From NCBI GenBank assembly GCA_034440575.1, contig JAOTOL010001140.1:75001-139000 (forward strand): a stretch of DNA of 64,000 nucleotides, in the 5' to 3' direction. The notes beneath the pieces are model-generated. The model did no database searches and was not told the DNA's origin. It was given only the letters and a program-made list of their open reading frames with translations. This document shows positions 1 to 47,479 of the stretch, piece by piece (position 1 is the stretch's first letter; the number at the start of each line of letters is the position of its first letter). The stretch comes from Imbricaverruca yamaguchii (lineage: Eukaryota; Arthropoda; Thecostraca; Neoverrucidae). The translations under genes were made by a program, and so were the position numbers.

Positions 1-420
1 GCTATAAGTTGCAATGACGACCAAGCTTACGACATTTCAACTTCTCATCTCTAGATGACACTGAGCAGAGATTAAAACTGAGTGCACGCGCCTGGCACTC
101 AGTACACACCTGTGTGGTAACACGACCATCATATTCGCAAAGCTTATGAATGTATGACACCAAGAACTGAAGTTTGCAGGCGACGGCTCGTTTACAGTGG
201 CGTGCAGAAGTATAACGATCACATTCATGTGTGTGTAGCGGGAGCTGGGATTGGTTTTCGAGAAAAAATATATATTACAAGCTTTGCTATGCGGACAACA
301 TTTGACCAATTGGTGTGAATGATTTCCGTTACGTATGGTGAAGTGCAATATTTACATTTCATTTTTACACACAAATTACGTGCGAGCATGAGCACTCACC
401 AATATGGATGTTAGCTAATA
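1..420. other. No gene seen at left edge
   Basis: I recognise no coding exon, RNA gene or repeat in this stretch. If the + strand gene to the right is GTF3C1, as proposed, this is intron sequence of that gene, and its upstream exons lie left of the window. Confidence 0.4.
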
Positions 421-433
421 AAGGAATCTGAAC

Positions 434-608
434 CGGGGCGGGGATGGCCGAGCGGTTAAGGTGTCGGGATCGGGGTACCAAAGGTCCCGGGTTCGGCACT
501 CGCGCCGTTCGGGACATTTCCCAATCCCGCGGCCCACCGGTGAAACAGTGTGGGGGGCGCCATTAGCCGTGAATGTGCATAAAGTGCGTCGTGAACCACC
601 CAATAAAC
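434..608 (+). mobile_element. tRNA-derived SINE (Leu/Ser-like head) with TSD
   Basis: The element begins with a tRNA-like head containing an A box of the Leu/Ser type (TGGCCGAGCGGTTAAGG) and, about 30 bases later, a B box-like GGTTCGGCACTC. A non-tRNA body follows and ends near CCCAATAAACAA. The copies AAGGAATCTGAAC (421-433) and AAGGGAATCTGAAC (609-622) flank it and look like a target-site duplication with one indel. It lies in an intron of the + strand gene, about 75 bases before the exon at 684. Its body differs from the SINEs at 9005 and 17846, so it is a separate family. Confidence 0.7.
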
Positions 609-683
609 AAGGGAATCTGAACTTGAAAAATAATAACGGTTGTAAAGAAGATGGTGTAAGTGGGTGTTGTGTGCCGTCGGCAG

Positions 684-876
684 GAGTCTGCAGTCGGTGT
701 ACTTCTACACGGCGCCTTGGCGTCGGATCAGTGGCACCGTCAACCGGCGCGTGCTAGACCGGCTGGCGGGCGCTGTGCTCAGTCAGAGCATGACCACGCC
801 CGGCTGTCTGCTGACTCACATGCAAGACTACTTCCACCCCATGCTGACGGCCCACCAGACTCGCCAGCTGCTGGAG
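684..876 (+). CDS. GTF3C1: GTF3C1-like antepenultimate coding exon
   Basis: The exon reads VYFYTAPWRRISGTVNRR through TRQLLE and ends at GAG|GTCAGT, phase 0. The acceptor is either GTCGGCAG|GAGTC (start 684) or GTCTGCAG|TCGG (start 694); both have weak pyrimidine tracts and keep the same frame. Third positions are GC-rich, unlike the flanking intron. Confidence 0.6.
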
Positions 877-3800
877 GTCAGTCAGCCCCCCCCCCCCCAA
901 CAGCACGGTGCCACTTATGCCGACTATGGATATAACAGCATTGAATAGGGTTAATCCCGCTGAAATTTTTAGGGAGCAGGTACACGTTTAGATTGAGCGT
1001 AAATTTCAAATTACCCCTAATTGCGGGCAGCTTCTTGGCATTCGAAATATCTGTCGTGCTGTTAATGGAGTGTTTCCTGCACCTCTGTGGTACTGAGGTC
1101 CAGATCTCGAGTGTCTCCTGGACCTGTGTAGTACCGAGCTCGTCTGTTTGCAGATACTGGCGGAAATCGGCTGTCTTCAGCTAACTGAGACCAGACAGGT
1201 GTCACACACCTCTCTCTTCTCCAGGAGCACTGACCTCGTGTGGTACGAAGGTAGGTCAAGTCCTGGCAGGTTCGGATTTCTTCTGAAATCCTGTATTTGG
1301 AGAGCAAAATCTGAAGGCCATCAAATTCTGACAGTAAAGTAATTGAGCCATCAAATTCAGAGAGCAAAATCCGCTGTGTTTTACATTAGAACTCCTGTCC
1401 GTGATACCCAAGTACATTTTGATATGTTGATCAGAACAATAAATATCCAGCCGTTGTCAAGCAACACTCTTAATACGCGCCGTATCGGGGTCTTCAACCG
1501 TCCCCCTCATGTTTTTCGCGGGTAGTGAAAAAATGTCGTTTTGTCGCATCTTTAGGGATGCGACACGACGTGCGGGAGGAATTTTTTTTCTCGTTTTTGG
1601 CTACTGATTAATTTTGCATATTTCCCTATTAGAGTTCAAATAGAAAATTCTGGCTAAAGTAAGCATTTTTTGTTAGAGCAATTTGACTTTGAACAAAGTT
1701 TTTCGGTCATCTCTACCCATGAGAAAAGGAAAATTAAGGAAAACTTGAAAACACAAAATTTTGAAATTTGAAATTAAAAAATTCGTGGCCAAAAAATTGT
1801 GTGCCCCTGGTCGAGTTCGCTGTCCTCTTCTGACTCCAAATCTTTTTCTCAAACACTCCCAAAATGAACTCCCCAGGGGCAAAACCATAATATAAGTCGT
1901 GAAAATCTAGACCCCTTAGTGACACTTTTGAAGGAAGTTTTTCGGGGGGTGGTGTCGGGCCATACTCGTCGAGCGTTTTCGGATGACACCTCTTGTTTTC
2001 GTGCGACGCTTAGTTTGGATTTTAGAGGGGGTTCCTAACAGGCCCCCCGAGGAGTGGTGTGAGGACCGGATAGAGACGGCACTGGTGAAATATTCTAGGA
2101 AATAAAAGAAGATAGTAATTTTCTGGAGAGCAAGTCATGGATGACAAAAAAATCCAGGGCTGGGCTGTGTCCTGGTACGAAAGCAGGTCATGTCCTGACC
2201 TGGTCTGGTAGGTCATGTTTCATTATTTGGGTTCAAGGGCGCACTAACTACAGGGTCATTTGGCGTCGAGGCAGGTCATGCTCTCACCACGCCTGGCACG
2301 AGTGGGCTGTGTATTTTATCTGGTGCTAAGGTAGATCACATCCTGTCCTGTTCTGACCTGGGGCGGAGTTAAGTTACGTCCTGCCCTGTTCTGGTCTGGT
2401 ATGAAAGGCGGTGGCATATTGGTCCGGACTTGTGCGGAGGTATGTCACATCCTGACCTAATTTGGTACGAAGATAGGTTCCCTGATGGTAGGATATGGTA
2501 GGAATATGGTAGGAAGGTGGGCCAGGGACCTGATACGGTCATGAAGGCAGGCAACTTCCTGGCTTCTGGCGCGAAGGTAGGCCACGTCCTAACCTGGCCT
2601 GGCACAAAGGTAGATCACTTCTCTACACTTCTACACAAGAGTTACGCGCTGGTCTCGTTTGACAAGCCTCATATATGTGATAACATGGTTTTCTATGTAG
2701 CTAATCCAGTTGCATGCAGTCTAGTACGGCAGATGTGAACCAATGTTATTAGCAATGTGCTCACGCATAGCACGATGGGTTGTGTGCTTATGTGTGGTAT
2801 GACGGAGGGATCAACCCACGCCTGTAATCCTCTTCCCCTCGGTGCTTTTAGCGTGCTTCGGTACCATGTGTACTACCCCTCGTTTATCCTAGCCAAAAAT
2901 TCGTGAAATTTCACCAAAATAGCGTATTGGTGAGCTCCGTAGACAGCGTTCAGCTCACTGGCTGATAATTTTGCTCCCTCCATCCAGAAGGCAAGCCCCG
3001 CATATTTATTACGAGCAATGGCGGAGGCCAAGTGAGTCTACTCACGTTTATGGACGACGAAAGTCCAGCTCACCGAACTGACCAGGCCGTCTGAAGCATT
3101 ACAAATTTGTTTGGGGGTGCAACGCTTTACGTCCTAATCTTTCACTGCAAAATAGGCCTGCTCTTTTAATTTTGCCATAATCAACTTGCATCACATCTTT
3201 GGGGCATGCGCCATTTTAAAGAGGAACTTGTGGCAGAACTTAGGCGGAGCAGGGTGGGCTGTGTAAGGTCGCGTGATCAGAGGTCAGTGTGAATGTCATG
3301 CAGGGTGCCACGTTGAAGTCAATCTAAATTGAGCGGAAATACTGCGATGGAAACAGTAACCTGACATGTAGTTCACGTATGCCAATTGGAGAGTTGGGCA
3401 CTGCGTCTTGAATTGAGATATGCACACCACATTACGCAGATGAGCTCGATTTCTGTAAGAGTGCAGCCAGTCTCAGCTCACCCGAATTTTTTCCTACACC
3501 ACGCGTGGATAATCCTACTTTTCCGGGGTGCTTGCGCATCCCAGGCTACCGAGCACCCTGGGACTGTCATGGAACTCCGTGGGAAATGAGTCGTGCACAT
3601 CCCATCCGTGCAGCTTCCCCACTCCCTGCATGGTGTTTCCTCGGGCACACGGAGGCCTTCTAGTGACAGCACCTGAGTATCCTGTTCTTTCGTGACACAT
3701 CCTACACACACGTTTCCGAAATCCCCACAACTGTCGGAGGCCCTCCGCTCCACCAACTGTCCAGATCTAGCCGGAATGATCGCAACGATAAAAAAAATCA

Positions 3801-4257
3801 TTTCCTCGTACCCCAGTCCTCGCAGCCTCTTGTAATTTCTGTAATGACGTGGATGTCTTTCTGATCTATGTTTTATGGTGCATGGGCGCAGTTTGAAGAA
3901 AAACGCAAGGGTGTTTTTTTTTTTTTTTTGCTTACGGCACCCGAACTGCCAGGATCAGAGACAGGGGACGCAAATCACCCATGTTGAGTGCGTCGTAAAG
4001 CCATAACCAACTAACATCGTAGGGGCTCGAAACGCGAATGTTGGTGACCCCACCTGTGCCTGGTGAATTGTAGTGACCTGGCTACAGGAGCCGGGGACAG
4101 CGTACGACCAAACGTAACTTCCGCAGGCGCCGCGGACGACTTCAGCCCAGCCGATAGCGTGGTGGTCCTGCCGATGGCAGACGCCATCCTCAAGTTCTCC
4201 TGCTTCGTGGGCGACAAGCCCTACAGCGCGGAGTTCCTCGACACAGTCGGGGTCTGA
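684..4257 (+). CDS. GTF3C1: GTF3C1 (TFIIIC largest subunit), C-terminal exons, partial
   Basis: These are the last three coding exons of a gene running in from the left: 684(or 694)-876, 1154-1250 and 4127-4257 (TGA). The phases agree: exon 1 ends on a codon boundary (GAG|GT), exon 2 is 97 nt long (1 mod 3), and exon 3 supplies the other two bases of the split codon. The joined tail contains APWRRISGTVNRRVL, LLTHMQDYFHPML, ILAEIGC and VLPMADAILKF. From knowledge of the family this resembles the extreme C-terminus of GTF3C1/TFIIIC220, with its 'PW...dG.vNR.v', 'l..hy..vLqP....ELL..LE.lGC' and final 'P..D..LrLG' blocks. TFIIIC binds the B box of tRNA-type promoters and recruits TFIIIB for RNA polymerase III. 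The assignment rests on pattern recall over about 137 residues; upstream domains are outside the window. The gene converges with vasa; the stop codons lie 1.36 kb apart. Confidence 0.62.
1060..1270 (+). repeat. Degenerate ~35-bp repeats overlapping GTF3C1-like exon
   Basis: Related phrases recur at about 1078 (CACCTCTGTGGTACTGAGG), 1120 (GACCTGTGTAGTACCGAG) and 1235 (GACCTCGTGTGGTACGAAGG). The third spans the donor of the exon ending at 1250. They resemble the minisatellite unit found further down the same intron. Confidence 0.45.
1154..1250 (+). CDS. GTF3C1: GTF3C1-like penultimate coding exon
   Basis: The acceptor is CTGTTTGCAG|ATACTG and the donor TACGAAG|GTAGGT. The exon reads ILAEIGCLQLTETRQVSHTS and ends STDLVWYE plus one base. 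It continues the LE.LGC motif expected after the LLE that ends the previous exon. The sequence around its donor is echoed many times in the minisatellite at 2145-2620. Confidence 0.6.
1465..1990 (+). repeat. Dispersed repeat family R1500, copy 1
   Basis: This interval matches, in reverse complement, parts of 21840-22720. Shared pieces include the GGGGTCTTCAACCG block (1486-1500 here, near 22660 there) and an AT-rich tract with TTTTCGGTC...GGAAAATTAA..GAAAAC (about 1697-1745). No coding capacity was recognised. It is probably a non-autonomous or heavily decayed mobile element inside a GTF3C1 intron. Confidence 0.6.
2145..2620 (+). repeat. Degenerate ~33-bp minisatellite resembling an exon-intron junction
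   Basis: Diverged units approximate TGGTACGAAGGTAGGTCA followed by CGTCCTGACC. Examples begin near 2172, 2330, 2398, 2457 and 2568. The same words occur at 1239-1268, where they form the exon end and 5' splice site of the GTF3C1-like penultimate exon. A short LINE/SINE 3'-tail module (2221-2268) interrupts the array. Confidence 0.6.
2221..2268 (-). mobile_element. LINE/SINE 3'-tail module, degenerate copy
   Basis: The + strand shows ATTATTTGGG, then AAGGGCGC, AACTACAGGGTC and ATTTGGCG. This is a diverged copy of the ~54-bp tail module seen intact at 43345. AGGTCATG flanks both sides, but that word also belongs to the surrounding minisatellite, so it may not be a true TSD. Confidence 0.5.
2640..4126. 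other. Intron of GTF3C1-like gene, no recognised content
   Basis: No exon or repeat family is recognised apart from a 17-18-base T run near 3917. The open frames here lack family resemblance and codon bias. Confidence 0.4.
4127..4257 (+). CDS. GTF3C1: GTF3C1-like terminal coding exon
   Basis: The acceptor is ACTTCCGCAG|GCGCC. The exon reads AADDFSPADSVVVLPMADAI, continues LKFSCFVGDKPYSAEF and ends LDTVGV and TGA at 4255-4257. High GC at third codon positions and the phase match to the 97-nt exon support it. The 3' UTR extends right towards the convergent vasa 3' UTR. Confidence 0.6.
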
Positions 4258-5616
4258 AACTGCTGTTCGCTGCAGACGGTCTTCCGACAGCAGTTCCCCA
4301 CACGGTCGGCTGGCACTGCTGTTGGCTGTCGTCGGCCTTGTGCCAGTAGCTCCATGCCATGATTGGCTGGAACTTCTTGCCCTTGGCCTCCAGAGAGCAG
4401 TTTGTCCACATGGCCGGGGTGCTGAGTTAGCCGTTGCCTTTGTCGTGTCGGTTGGTGTGTACTGTGTTGCGTCCATGTTGTATTATATTCTGGTAACCGT
4501 GATACTGGGGCCAGTGTACCTCCCCTTCAAGTCCGAGTAACGGCAAATTGGAGATACAAAACGGTAGTTTTATTAGACTTTGTCTTAATAACTGGGATAA
4601 CCAATTGAACGTGCTCTTGCACACGCAAGGCGAACGCGTCCGAACAATGTACAATCGCTCGCATCCCCCGTCCAGTACGCGCCTCGCATCATGCCCGGAC
4701 TATCACAGCGCTACAGAAGACACCCGTTCCACCACTGCAGGCTGTGCATTAATTATAGGGTTAGTTGAATCGACTAAGTCACGATCTGGTAAATTCGTCC
4801 TGGCTCCCCATCCGAAATCTGGTGGCGATATAATTACAATAGTCATGAGGGTGCTCCTCGGGGGAGGCGAAAATCTTGCGTTATTTTACGACACATTCAA
4901 CCGCTAGGTTACATAGGGTCGCCAGCCTCTCAAGCTGATTTGTCGCGAGTGGACTCTAAATGCCGTCGGTCGTGAAATTCGAACCCACAATCAAGAGTCC
5001 GACCCTCCACCAGCTGAGCTACCGGGGCCCCATCATGAAGGTACTCCCGAGACGCGACTGAGCACGGGGAATACATTACCACACGGCAACTCTGGCAACT
5101 GGGATCTCTCGACGGAGGTGATCCTTGGTCAGCAGTAGTTTGCGTCTCCTCGACTGCCAGGCCTTCACTGCTGTCTGCTCCTCGCAACCGCTCACTTCGG
5201 ACGCCGCCCGTAGTACAGGTAGCGCCACATGTATACACGACGTCCTATCTCGAATGCACAGCCTGCAGGAACGTTGCCCGGCCGTGGGCGCCCTTCATCG
5301 GACGCCCACGTTCACCCACAAGTTTACCCTGAGACGAGGGGCCGAGTCCAGCTGGGGCGGCCGGCCTCTAGGAAGCAGCAAGCAGCGACACGCAGCCACT
5401 TCGCCTCGAACCGTCTGGCTCACCGGGCTAAGAGTAACGTAAGGCAGAGCCGGCGCGACCACCCGACCAGCATAGCAGCCGGTCGAGACCCACCCGCCCG
5501 GCCAACACAAGAACGGGTAAGCTGGACCACAATGCAATGCGAAACATCGCAATCAAACGTACAACGGATTCGAAACTGTTGGTGGAGTAGAAGTCAGGCG
5601 GCATCGTAGGGGATGC
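4258..5616. other. Convergent intergenic interval / 3' UTRs
   Basis: This lies between the stop codons of the GTF3C1-like gene (+) and vasa (-). It should contain both 3' UTRs. An AATAAA on the - strand at about 4567-4572 is one candidate vasa poly(A) signal, but it is distant from the stop. A tRNA-like repeat lies at 4968-5031. Confidence 0.4.
4968..5031 (-). mobile_element. tRNA-Lys-like SINE head or tRNA pseudogene
   Basis: Read on the - strand it starts GGGGCCCCGGTAGCTCAG, contains GACTCTTGATT at the anticodon position and GGTTCGAATTT as a B box. The arm lengths do not make a complete cloverleaf: the anticodon and variable region is too short. It is therefore a tRNA-derived SINE head or a decayed tRNA gene rather than a working tRNA. 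No clear TSD was found. Confidence 0.55.
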
Positions 5617-42307
<36,691 letters not shown>

Positions 42308-42312
42308 GTTTC

Positions 42313-43344
42313 CTGGAAAAAAATTGAAGGAATTCAAAGGAAAGAGCAAAACCTTTGGAAATGGCTAAAATCGAATGAATGTTGCTTCCTGAAAAGGATT
42401 ACTGAATAAATGAAATATGTTCTCCAAACCAGCACACAGTGCACCACAATAATCATCTGAACACAGTCCAAGTCAGGAAAATATGTGCTTGGAGGGCCTG
42501 AAAAGCTTAGTAGTGCAGACAGCATTTGGAATCGAGGCTGAGGGACACACCAACACGAAGATTGAGCAGGGACCAGGGAGATGTTAATTCCATGAATTTT
42601 TCACTAATGGTTGCCAGAGGTGAAAAAAACAGGGCGCATTCAAATTGAAATCAGGCCGAGCTTCGGCATGGACCAGCATAGGCCGCACCAACTAGATCTG
42701 ACCAAAACTGCCACTTTACAGACTGTCCATGACTCAGAGCATCACAAACAAGCAGTTGTCGGCAAACAGGGGCATATGAATGTGATCACAATTATTTATA
42801 CTTCCAGGCAGTGTCATGAAATTCGGAAATCTGAGTGAAGACTAGCAATTAATAACAACAATTCTAACATCACCTTCTTTTTACAATTAAGCATCACTTT
42901 TCCAACCTTCTCATCCAGATTATGATTGGGTTCTCTTTAAATACACAATCTCCTCTGGCAGCAATACTTCCCACTAGTAAAGGCAAGAGGTACACTACTG
43001 ACATCACCATCATCAAACAATCAACAAAGATCATACAGCACCACCCATTAAGTGGTATCCATATATGTTCAAACTATTTTAAAACCAGCTTGCTTTTTGG
43101 CACCACCCATGTCCCAGTTTAATGTACAGTCAATTGCAGGATAATGCTTCCAGGTATATGCTGACATGAACCCATTTTCAAGGCAAAAAAAAATGTTAGC
43201 CTTGATCTGATACACTGCGAGGGTAATACTTACTGAAGACACTTACTAACCATGAAAACCTAGGGATTATAACCAATGCCATCATTCTTCTCAACATTCC
43301 AAAATTGTTATCGAAGGTCAAAATGGCATTTTAGATGAAGTATT
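42313..43344. other. Upstream of vasa coding region, nothing recognised
   Basis: This follows the acceptor before the ATG and should be the 5' UTR intron. No noncoding exon or promoter motif can be assigned confidently. Confidence 0.4.
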
Positions 43345-43398
43345 GGTTGGTTATTTGGGCTTAGGGGCGCATCGACTGCTTCGGTCATACAGCGCCCA
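43345..43398 (-). mobile_element. LINE/SINE 3'-tail module, best-preserved copy, 14-bp TSD
   Basis: TTAGATGAAGTATT at 43331-43344 and 43399-43412 flanks a 54-bp insert. The + strand is GGTTGGTTATTTGGGCTTAG, then GGGCGCATCGACTGCTTCGG, then TCATACAGCGCCCA. GGGCGC and GCGCCC close a hairpin with inner GAC/GTC. Confidence 0.94.
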
Positions 43399-43399
43399 T

Positions 43400-46300
43400 T
43401 AGATGAAGTATTCCAAAAAGAGTTTATTGAACATGATTAAGACAATCGAACAATAAATTTCAATGGGAAATTCAGCCAATTTTTCACACTTCTTTTTGTT
43501 CAAGAAAAACTTGAAAACTGGGACAACAAATAAAAGTGCGTGGTATGTTCATGGTGTTCATCCTGAGGGTCTAACTTCAACACAAGGCCTAACTTAGAAT
43601 ATTTTCCACTTGAGACACAATTATTCAACTACATCATGTGACACCCAGCTGGAATGGAGTACAAGCACTTATTTTTGGGATCAACAATTAGAGTGCAGAT
43701 TGTAGCCTTGTACCTCACATAATTATTAAGCTTTCTTTTCAGGACATCAAGGTTAGCATTTTCCTGACATGGTGTCATTCCCAGCGAGGCTATTTGCTCA
43801 AATTATTCCAAGGTCTACCAGTACCTTTTTTAAAAGGATTCAATGACCATGAGATTAATTTCCTTATCAAGGCATATATGCTTTATAAGCTGCAGCCCAA
43901 ACCAAGTGCAGGCCAGTCTGACAGCATCAAGATACAAACAGATGAGCCACAGCCAAAATGATCCCATTAAGGTATGTAAATGGTAGGAGCATTAACTCAT
44001 GAAACACCAGCTATATTGTTGCACATTTCCTCCATATTGCTCATCAATTGTGTCCAGCATTGGAAGTGGCCCTTTTTTGGAACTTTTGCAATCCAAAGAA
44101 TTATACACTCCGGAAAAAATACACTTCTTGCATTGCTGGATGAAGACATGCTTAACTAGCAAGACAGCTAGATGTCATTATACAATAGTGATAACTTGGG
44201 TGGAGAGGAAGATTCAGTCATACTGGGTCCCCTACCACATAAAGTTTCAGTGTTGGAAAAACTGACATTTGTTGGTGTCATGGATACCAATACAGTATGT
44301 ACTCCAGGATTGTGACTAGACTAAATGAAATATTTTGTACTCCAGAAGGGAAAACGAAGAACAACATTGTCTGGTCGAGTGCTACCACTCAAAATCCATA
44401 CCTGACAACAACTAGCAGTTTCCACGATCCCAGCACGCCGACCAGTCAACGTCACTACACATCCTTGAAAGGCAGTGTAAAGCGTACAGAGCATGCTCGT
44501 CGGTGTTGCGCTAAAACCCGTAAACGGCCTTGCTAAAACCGGCTACGCACAACTTGCAGCGCTTCACATGTGAAAAGATGCTATATTTGTGTGAATAAAG
44601 TCAACAATTAATTCAATATTTATTTTTCAATATTTAATCTGATATATGATATATTTAGATTAATGAATATCTTTCATATTAATTTTTGGATACTTGTGCT
44701 GGAGTACTCCCAAAGAATCACCAGAAATCCCTAGTTGGCAAATCTGGGGGTACCTGGTATCGCCGGAGTAAGTATTTGAAGCCTGGTTTCGCCAGTAAGT
44801 GCTTTGAATGCACAATCGAAGGTCGTTTTGTTAAAGGGACACCTTTTTTATACACAATGAGCCCGTTCAATGCAAGAAAATCACTTCAAATTTCCTAAAA
44901 ATCCGCCTCGGAGAAAGCAAGTCCTGCGAGGCGATTACACCAAGAAACCAATGTCATTTGTGCACTTTTGCATGACTGCCGCATATTTTTTTGTAAATGT
45001 GTGTGAAGATAAACATGCGCCTTGAAATATAACCACATTTTGGTTTCATCAGTGTCAGTGAAGGGTCCGTAATACATGTTCTGAAATTTACTCCGACCCA
45101 TTCCCTATTCCCCCACCCAATGATCAGTTGTACTAATTTGTACTCCCATCTAGCAGCTCTAGATACTCCTAACTCGATCCTTGCTTCAACTAAACATTCC
45201 AGACATGAACTAAACAAGTACATAAAGGAACTTTTAATATTCATAAGAATCGTTTTCAATATTTTTTTTCTCAGCTTTTCCATGCAAAATAACAGTTTCT
45301 TGGTGGTGAGAATAAAACTATTTTAGACCGATTGGTTTAGTATAATTTTTATCAAACCATCATATATTCCAAAACAATAGTCCATCCATATCCAAGACAC
45401 GTCGTGTTTGCTGTGCCATGCGTGCATTAGCAGGTTTGTGGTGTTGGGTGTGTATTTGTGAACTTCGTTGACATCGGTTAAGTATACTTTTGTTACCATT
45501 TTCTCTTCCATTGCTCATGAAGTTGGCTTATAACCTCATCCTTCACTAATAATTCAACCACAGACAATTTTGGGGTCTGAGGCAGAGCTGTGTATCGGTG
45601 GCGAATCTTACTCACAAACCCGGAATGGCTCAAAGGTTGACTGGGCCATGAAATGCATTTTGGGGTGCTTGAGATTTTGGACAATGGAAGTTAGGAATAA
45701 TTCAAATTGGGTGAACTTGGCTCATTAATTGTAGGACTAGTCCTTCGGAAGTGTTTGTTGAAGGATGATCCCGGTGGTGTGGTCCGCCCAAGATGAGTGA
45801 GTGCGATTCATCCTGAGCTCTGTCAGGATAAATGTTATTGGTGTATTCACATCACATCATGTCTATTCATCATAAATATTTGTTAATGAACTTTGGGAAT
45901 ACATCACCCACCTACAGTCAGGCAATATCTATACACTTTGCAGATATCATGGGTATATTTATTTTTGAGTACTTTGGCTACTGAGGGCATTTCCCACTAG
46001 GTTTCATTCCTTGGCACAACTGCAACTATTCATGACTTAGCTTGCTGACATATTGCTGACTTAGCAGTTAGCTATATATACATATATGTTTGTGTGGTAC
46101 ATACAGCATGAAATGCTAACATTTACTTTTAATCCCATTAAAGCAATATTACCTGTTCATGGATAACTCATTTTTTTTAGTGCACCAAAGTTTTTTCCAT
46201 GGCTTAGTTTGCCAAGATGTTTATGCATACAAAAATGCTAACATTGGTTTTCAGTCACACTAAAACAAGGTTAATTGTCAGCAAGTGCATAGCTATTTTT

Positions 46301-47046
46301 GGGAATCCAGCTTAAAAATGTGTTCTCTAGCAAAAAAGAATTGTACTCCACTACCAAGAAAAAAATATGGAAATCCTACACTGTAGTTTCCAGCATAATT
46401 GATGAAAATAAACATTTGTTATTTCAGGTCATCTTTAGGCACATTCCAAGAGGAGGCAGCAGTGGAGCCGAAAATGAGATGCCAGCTAGATTGGAATAAT
46501 ATCAGTTTGCTAGAATGCACAAGTACAACAGATGTCAACGGATGGCAAAATATGGATCACTGCAGTCTAAATGTGATCTTAATGCTACTGAACATTCCAT
46601 ATTTCATCGCTCCTAAAACCTGCTAACACTGCTCCAAAATGAAGATCCATAGAACCAAAAATTTCACCTTCTTTCAATTTCATGACTTATATTGTTTCGA
46701 ATTTCACCAACAAGCGGGAATAGTTGTCTTCATGCCACTCCGACCGCAAGGTTTCCCCACTCCGGACAAATTCAGATTTATGCATGTTGACCTAATCCTC
46801 TACACTCTTATATGCCTCATTCTGATCCAATGATTAATTTCTCCCCATAATCTTGATTATTATTAATTGAGAAAAAAGTTCCCTGTAATTCTCTTGGCAG
46901 TTTTCTAACTGATTTTAATTTTTGGTATTTCATAGCAATCATGGTGCGAAATGAAATGTCAATTTCAGCCCGTCTGTGACAATAGTCTGTTTTACAGTGG
47001 CAATTTGCCTGCCGTCTAGTCCCTTTTCAATAATTAATTAGGAAAA
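43400..47046. other. No gene seen
   Basis: AT-rich sequence without a supported exon or recognised repeat. Short open frames here show no family resemblance. Confidence 0.4.
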
Positions 47047-47076
47047 CCTAACCTAACCTAACCTAACCTAACCTAA
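47047..47076 (-). repeat. Interstitial telomere-type repeat (CCTAA)6
   Basis: Six perfect CCTAA units are followed by CATAA variants. TTAGG is the ancestral arthropod telomere unit; here it is an internal microsatellite. Confidence 0.9.
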
Positions 47077-47364
47077 CATAACATAATATAATCTATGGTC
47101 ATCCAAACTAATATGAGCCTATATATTTTTGTTTTAAAACAAGCACAATGTTTATCTTGACATAACTGTGTCATGGTCCTGAATTGTGCAGCCTGTTCAG
47201 TATCTTTGAGTATTCTTGTGGAATGATGGTGGCACACCATTCATGTGGCAATGGTGGAAATTAAGCACTTTCAAGGTAAATTAGTGTTGAATCAAGCATG
47301 TGGAGTACTGAATTTTCTTCTACTAATGTCCAAGAAGTGCCAGGTGAGGGTGAATAAATTATGG

Positions 47365-47405
47365 CACAATGGACAGTAGTTTGGCATAAACTACTGTCCA
47401 TTGTG
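47365..47405. repeat. Perfect 18-bp hairpin with 5-nt loop, extendable
   Basis: CACAATGGACAGTAGTTT, GGCAT, then its exact reverse complement. After a 3-nt bulge the arms extend by TAAATTA/TAATTTA. It lies about 75 bp from the 3' end of the CR1-type LINE. Confidence 0.92.
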
Positions 47406-47479
47406 TAATTTATGAAGTTATTATAACAGAAGTTATCACTAGAATAAACCAAGAAATAAGCATTTCCAGAGAAAGTGTT

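Noticed and set aside
3955..4476. 173-codon - strand frame
   Set aside because: It is antisense to the GTF3C1-like terminal exon, whose phase-matched + strand reading is better supported.
4968..5031. A functional tRNA-Lys gene
   Set aside because: The anticodon stem and variable region cannot be fitted to a complete cloverleaf; a SINE head or pseudogene is more likely.
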